Below are positions 6,558 through 9,028 of a stretch of DNA of 9,028 nucleotides, in pieces. The position numbers and the translations under genes were made by a program. The DNA lies in the NCBI GenBank assembly GCA_937897665.1, contig CALCPB010000434.1, forward strand, positions 1 to 9,028, in the 5' to 3' direction. Position 1 is the stretch's first letter; each line of letters begins with the position of its first letter. Origin of the DNA: an uncultured Halomicronema sp. Its GTDB lineage: Bacteria; Cyanobacteriota; Cyanobacteriia; Phormidesmidales; Phormidesmidaceae. The notes under the pieces were generated by a model that made no database searches, was not told the DNA's origin, and saw only the letters and a program-made list of their open reading frames with translations.

Positions 6558-6584
6558 CTATCGATTCTTTAACTGTTTCGATAG
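6558..6584. repeat. Inverted repeat CTATCGA-N13-TCGATAG
   Basis: The two 7-bp arms (6558-6564 and 6578-6584) are exact inverted copies, about 1.3 helical turns apart counted from arm to arm. This spacing suits a dimeric regulator. It is far upstream of sigF (about 270 bases). Confidence 0.5.
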
Positions 6585-6711
6585 GTATATGAAGTGTTTG
6601 CGAGGTTGTTTCTCTTGAGTTGACAACTTAAAACTTCTCTTCAGTAGAACAGTGATAAAAATCGGAACGAAATGAAACGAGTTTTAGACAGCCTGGCCCT
6701 CACCCGGCTGA

Positions 6712-6739
6712 CTGGGTACTTTGACATCTAGTTACCCAG
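6712..6739. repeat. Inverted repeat CTGGGTA-N14-TACCCAG
   Basis: The arms 6712-6718 and 6733-6739 are exact. A further inverted pair AGTCGA-N12-TCGACT lies at 6781-6804. Both lie just downstream of lysR on its transcript but lack a T-run, so I do not call either a terminator. Confidence 0.45.
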
Positions 6740-6859
6740 AGCTCTTGACCTCTATTTCTAGACTCCACGGCGATTCACTTAGTCGAGCTGAGGCGCGATC
6801 GACTCCCCAGACTCTAGGGTTATCAAATGACTGATGAAGATCTGCAATCGAGCCTCTAA

Positions 6860-7720
6860 TCAGCCCTCACGCAACATCGAGATAAATGCATCAACTGCGG
6901 GTGAATGGGGGGTTTGTGCCAGAGTCGCCACACCGATCACCCGTTCCAACGGTTCGGGCAGCGATCGCACCTGCACCCCGTTAGGAATCGGCAAGGCAGC
7001 CAACCGGGGCAAAATGGCCGCGCCAAGCCCCTGAGCGACCATACTGACAATGGTCGAATCCTCTTTAATGACGTAGGCGACCTGCAGTTTTTGACCCCAG
7101 CGGTTCCAGTGTTCGCGCACGACACTCGTACATTCGGCATAGTTGTACAGCACGAAATCCTGGTTCGACAGATCCGGCCAGGTGAGTCGCCGAGGGAGCG
7201 ATCGCCCCTTTTTGGGCAACAACGCGACGTACTCGTCGCGGGCGACTTCCCAAACGCGAAACTCTTCCGAGCGCGGCAGCGGCACTAGCCCCATATCAAC
7301 CTGTCCCTCACGCAGTGCTTGCTCAACCCCGGCGGGTTCAAGTTCTGACAAGCTAACGTCCACTCGCGGAAACTGTTCACAAAAGCGCGCGAGTACTGGC
7401 GGCAGCAGATGAGTTGCCGCGCTGCGAAACGAACCGATGCGTAGGCTTCCCCCGTACAGTCCCTTTTCTAAATTGACCTCATACTCAATCAGTTCACGCA
7501 AGTCGAGAATTTGCTGGGCATGCTGCAGCACTCGCTCACCGAGCTGAGTGGGTTTGGCCCCAAAGCGCCCTCGCTTCAGCAGCGGTGCCCCCAGCTCTTT
7601 TTCTAGCGCGGCGATCGCCCGACTCACTGCCGCCTGAGACGTATCCAACACCAGGGCGGCATTGGAAAAAGTTCCTTCCCGAATAATCGTCGTCAACACC
7701 GTCAAGTGGTGAATGTTCAT
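6860..7720 (-). CDS. LysR-family transcriptional regulator
   Basis: A 286-residue DNA-binding regulator. The N-terminal winged helix-turn-helix (about 1-60) has the LysR signature: GTFSNAALVLDTSQAAVSRAIAALEKELGAPLLKR, split as helix 2 (16-25), recognition helix around SQAAVSRAI, and the LE-LG-LL-R wing. A linker helix covers about 61-88. The effector-binding domain (about 90-286) starts GSLRIGSFRSAATHLLPPVLARF and includes MVAQGLGAAILPRLA, typical of the second subdomain. The length is normal and no residue appears missing. It is divergent from a cupin-like gene, the usual arrangement for a LysR protein and its target. An ATTCG-N5-CGAAT palindrome lies 12 bases before its start. A TAGAAT -10 candidate (7732-7727) would put the transcript start at or next to the ATG, and no Shine-Dalgarno is present. 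The effector is unknown. Confidence 0.94.
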   Translation of the reverse strand: MNIHHLTVLTTIIREGTFSNAALVLDTSQAAVSRAIAALEKELGAPLLKRGRFGAKPTQLGERVLQHAQQILDLRELIEYEVNLEKGLYGGSLRIGSFRSAATHLLPPVLARFCEQFPRVDVSLSELEPAGVEQALREGQVDMGLVPLPRSEEFRVWEVARDEYVALLPKKGRSLPRRLTWPDLSNQDFVLYNYAECTSVVREHWNRWGQKLQVAYVIKEDSTIVSMVAQGLGAAILPRLAALPIPNGVQVRSLPEPLERVIGVATLAQTPHSPAVDAFISMLREG

Positions 7721-7731
7721 GACGATATTCT

Positions 7732-7746
7732 ATTCGGTTATCGAAT
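7732..7746. promoter_or_regulatory. Candidate LysR operator, ATTCG-N5-CGAAT
   Basis: A perfect 5-bp inverted repeat with a 5-bp centre. It contains the T-N11-A pattern (T7733, A7745) typical of LysR boxes. It lies between the divergent lysR and cupin-like genes and overlaps the putative lysR core promoter, which would allow autoregulation. Confidence 0.5.
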
Positions 7747-7828
7747 GGATGGGACTCGCGGATTGTTTTGATTCTCTGTGAAAGAAGGCGTTACCTTGAC
7801 GGGCAAGCTGATGTATGCTGATTGCGAC

Positions 7829-7832
7829 AGGT
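7829..7832 (+). promoter_or_regulatory. Ribosome binding site of the cupin-like gene
   Basis: AGGT, with AGG 5 bases before ATG 7837. It favours this ATG over the in-frame TTG at 7822. Confidence 0.45.
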
Positions 7833-7836
7833 TGCC

Positions 7837-8325
7837 ATGTTTGAACTGATCTCCTTTCACCGTTTCCGCGACACGCCGAGTGTCCAGTTTTTTGATATTA
7901 CCGTTCAAGAGTCTAACGCTCGCGACCTCGTATTTCACAACGGTCCCGCAACCAGTCCAAACAATACGCGAGAAGGGGCGTGGCAGTTTTATTTGCACCC
8001 CAATCAAGAAGATAATTTGCTCGCGGTGTCAGGCGGTCGAACTTTTGACCTAGTCAATTTTTCCTGGCAGTATCCTCTCCATCGGGTTCGGCTAGATGCC
8101 AATCAGCACATTCTCCGACTACCGCCGGGGACGTTTCACCGCTCAGTCTCTGATCCGGATGGGTCATTAGTCATCAATCAAGCGGTGCGCACCCAAAGCG
8201 CAACCGTTGAGAGCGAATTTCGGGTTTACAACAGTGCTGAAATTCCTCGTCTACATCGCTTACTGACTTCGGGAATGCAACCCATGCGCCACGGATTCGA
8301 AGAAGACTGGCCCATGGCTGCGTAG
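7837..8325 (+). CDS. Cupin-like (RmlC-type) protein of unknown substrate
   Basis: A 162-residue soluble protein with a likely double-stranded beta-helix (cupin/RmlC) fold. The signs are WQFYLHPNQEDNLLAVSG (49-66), where H54 and Q57/E58 sit where cupin motif 1 places metal or active-site residues, and LRLPPGTFHRSVS (93-105), the motif 2 proline-glycine turn with H101. The pattern resembles dTDP-sugar epimerase relatives more than oxygenases, but this is a weak assignment and no reaction can be named. There is no signal peptide or membrane segment. ATG 7837 has AGG 5 bases upstream; TTG 7822 would add five residues. It is divergent from lysR with a palindromic operator candidate between them, so it is probably a target of that regulator. 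A strong hairpin follows 69 bases after the stop. Confidence 0.8.
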   Translation: MFELISFHRFRDTPSVQFFDITVQESNARDLVFHNGPATSPNNTREGAWQFYLHPNQEDNLLAVSGGRTFDLVNFSWQYPLHRVRLDANQHILRLPPGTFHRSVSDPDGSLVINQAVRTQSATVESEFRVYNSAEIPRLHRLLTSGMQPMRHGFEEDWPMAA

Positions 8326-8394
8326 CGCTTGCACTGCTCTTGCCTTGTATTTGCAGCACTCTAAACCCTGGACACTTTTGCCGAGGAACCATCA

Positions 8395-8448
8395 AAAAGG
8401 CTCACAGTCGCCATCCGCAAGTTTCTGCTAGAGGACTGTGAGCCTTTT
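8395..8448 (+). terminator. Strong hairpin after the cupin-like gene
   Basis: AAAAGGCTCACAGTC (8395-8409) and GACTGTGAGCCTTTT (8434-8448) are perfect 15-bp inverted copies with a 24-base loop. The stem ends in T4, so it can stop transcription in either direction. The loop is long for a terminator, and the pairing nearly continues outward (ATC on the left, GAT on the right after a GG insertion). Confidence 0.65.
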
Positions 8449-8535
8449 GGTGATCGCCCTCTGCTCGTCGTTTAGGCGATATACCCACAAGCCCCAAGCG
8501 TTCAGCTCCTTTAGAAAGCCGTTCTGTGGGCAGAG

Positions 8536-8587
8536 CCATCCTTATTCATAAAGCCAACCATCCTTATTCATAAAGCCAACCATCCTT
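8536..8587. repeat. 22-bp tandem repeat, about 2.4 copies
   Basis: The unit begins CCATCCTTATTCATAA and ends AGCCAA. Two identical copies (8536-8557 and 8558-8579) are followed by the first 8 bases of a third. The identity suggests recent duplication. Confidence 0.9.
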
Positions 8588-8590
8588 TAA

Positions 8591-8649
8591 GCAGAACCGT
8601 TCCTTGAATGAAGTCATTGCTTGAGCGAAGTCGCAAGGAACGCCTCTGC
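8591..8649. repeat. REP-like imperfect inverted repeat
   Basis: GCAGA, 2 bases, CGTTCCTTG (8591-8606) pairs with CAAGGAACG, 2 bases, TCTGC (8634-8649). The loop contains GAAGTC twice and the word GTCATTGC next to GAGCGAAG, which recalls dispersed bacterial repeats of the GTCATTGCGAGCGAAG type. The family membership is an impression from memory. Confidence 0.6.
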
Positions 8650-8841
8650 AGCCGACTTATTGACGTAACCGAAATGGGTCTCTCGTACGGTATTCGCGAC
8701 TCTGAACCCTGCTTCATTGCGGCCAAAGCTCTTTCGCTTTCCCCGCTCCCATACAGACACAAACTTAAGAAACCATATTAAGGTAGACACGGTTTTACCC
8801 CACAGACTGTTGGCGCTATCTCAGCGTCAATACCACCGCTC

Positions 8842-9028
8842 ATGACGACCTCCGTGCTGTACTGGATACTGAAGATTGCTCAAGGCCTGCTTGGTGTGCT
8901 GGCGATTTGGGCAGCTTTGAACCTGCGAACACCTCTATTGGCAGGCGTTCGAGCTGAAGTCCTGTGGCTGCTACCTTTAGGCATTATCGGCGTGCTATTG
9001 ATTGATGCGCCGGGGCTGTGGCGTCGAT
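8842..9028 (+). CDS. Membrane protein of unknown function, 3' end outside the window
   Basis: The frame is open from ATG 8842 to the right edge (62 codons, no stop). It starts MTTSVLYWILKIAQGLLGVL and has two hydrophobic segments, at about residues 5-26 and 39-53, joined by a short stretch NLRTPLLAGVRAEV with two arginines, then APGLWRR. This is an integral inner-membrane or thylakoid protein; I do not recognise the family. ATG 8842 is the first usable start after the in-frame stop at 8779, although no ribosome site is visible. It has a normal codon mix for this genome. Nothing in the window links it to the upstream genes. Confidence 0.6.
   Translation, partial: MTTSVLYWILKIAQGLLGVLAIWAALNLRTPLLAGVRAEVLWLLPLGIIGVLLIDAPGLWRR

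Larger units (their letters stand above)
6287..6859 (-). promoter_or_regulatory. Gene-free upstream region of sigF, rich in inverted repeats
   Basis: No convincing gene lies in these 573 bases between the lysR stop and the sigF start. The sigF promoter should be here. One candidate on the minus strand is TTGAAC, 17 bases, then TATTCC (about 6447-6419), but the -10 match is poor. Four inverted repeats are annotated or described separately (6374-6415, 6558-6584, 6712-6739, 6781-6804). On the minus strand AGCGT-N8-ACGCT (6509-6492) is followed by TTTTTC, a weak terminator or attenuator shape. The half near sigF is AT-rich; the half near lysR is GC-richer. Confidence 0.4.
8326..8841. other. Gene-free, repeat-rich interval
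   Basis: I see no convincing gene in these 516 bases. In order they hold a strong 15-bp-stem hairpin (8395-8448), a CCCACA/TGTGGG inverted pair (8484-8489 and 8525-8530), a 22-bp tandem repeat (8536-8587) and an imperfect long hairpin (8591-8649). From 8650 to 8841 there is nothing I can name; the promoter of the membrane-protein gene is probably here, with TATTAA at 8776-8781 as a weak -10 candidate. Confidence 0.6.

Noticed and set aside
6826..6858. Ten-codon frame MTDEDLQSSL before the lysR stop
   Set aside because: Too short to support; no ribosome site and no sign of a truncated gene around it.
7738..8007. 89-codon minus-strand open frame upstream of lysR
   Set aside because: It overlaps the LysR box and is antisense to the cupin-like gene, which has a ribosome site and a domain pattern.
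8536..8587. Possible CRISPR array
   Set aside because: The 22-bp units are directly adjacent, with no spacers, and there are only about 2.4 copies.
8568..8762. 64-codon minus-strand open frame
   Set aside because: It is built across the tandem repeat and the REP-like hairpin; the Ser/Arg-rich RSLRLRSSND stretch is a translation of the repeat.

Overview
The window looks like cyanobacterial chromosome. The palindrome GCGATCGC (HIP1) occurs at ten places that I located (starting at 990, 1571, 2564, 2632, 4693, 5335, 5990, 6961, 7198 and 7611), far more than chance allows. A group 3 sigma factor of the cyanobacterial SigF type and heptameric STRR-like repeats support the same reading. Genus and strain cannot be fixed from this sequence.

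Layout. Positions 1-3075 (minus strand) hold an ABC exporter pair: an ATPase (3075-2323), then a large FtsX-type permease that runs off the left edge (1789-1). Between them, on the opposite strand, lies a 121-aa four-helix-bundle (S23/23S rRNA intervening-sequence type) gene. It is framed by two 42-bp arrays of heptamers that form imperfect terminal inverted repeats, so it looks like a small cassette dropped into an operon. Next come a minus-strand GNAT acetyltransferase (3835-3374), a divergent plus-strand L,D-transpeptidase (3909-4550) and a soluble sulfite-oxidase-like molybdopterin protein (4659-5249). Convergent to the last is sigF (6286-5501, minus), with a hairpin terminator between the two. 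A 573-bp region rich in inverted repeats lies upstream of sigF. Then a LysR regulator (7720-6860, minus) faces a plus-strand cupin-like gene (7837-8325) across a short interval that holds an ATTCG-N5-CGAAT operator candidate. Positions 8326-8841 carry no convincing gene but contain a strong 15-bp-stem hairpin, a 22-bp tandem repeat and a REP-like hairpin. A membrane-protein gene starts at 8842 and runs off the right edge.

How the genes relate. The ATPase and permease should form one export complex, and the LysR and cupin-like genes look like a regulator/target pair. The rest appear to be single housekeeping or regulatory genes. The most unusual item is the four-helix-bundle gene with its inverted heptamer arrays, which fill the whole spacer between two genes that should be co-transcribed.
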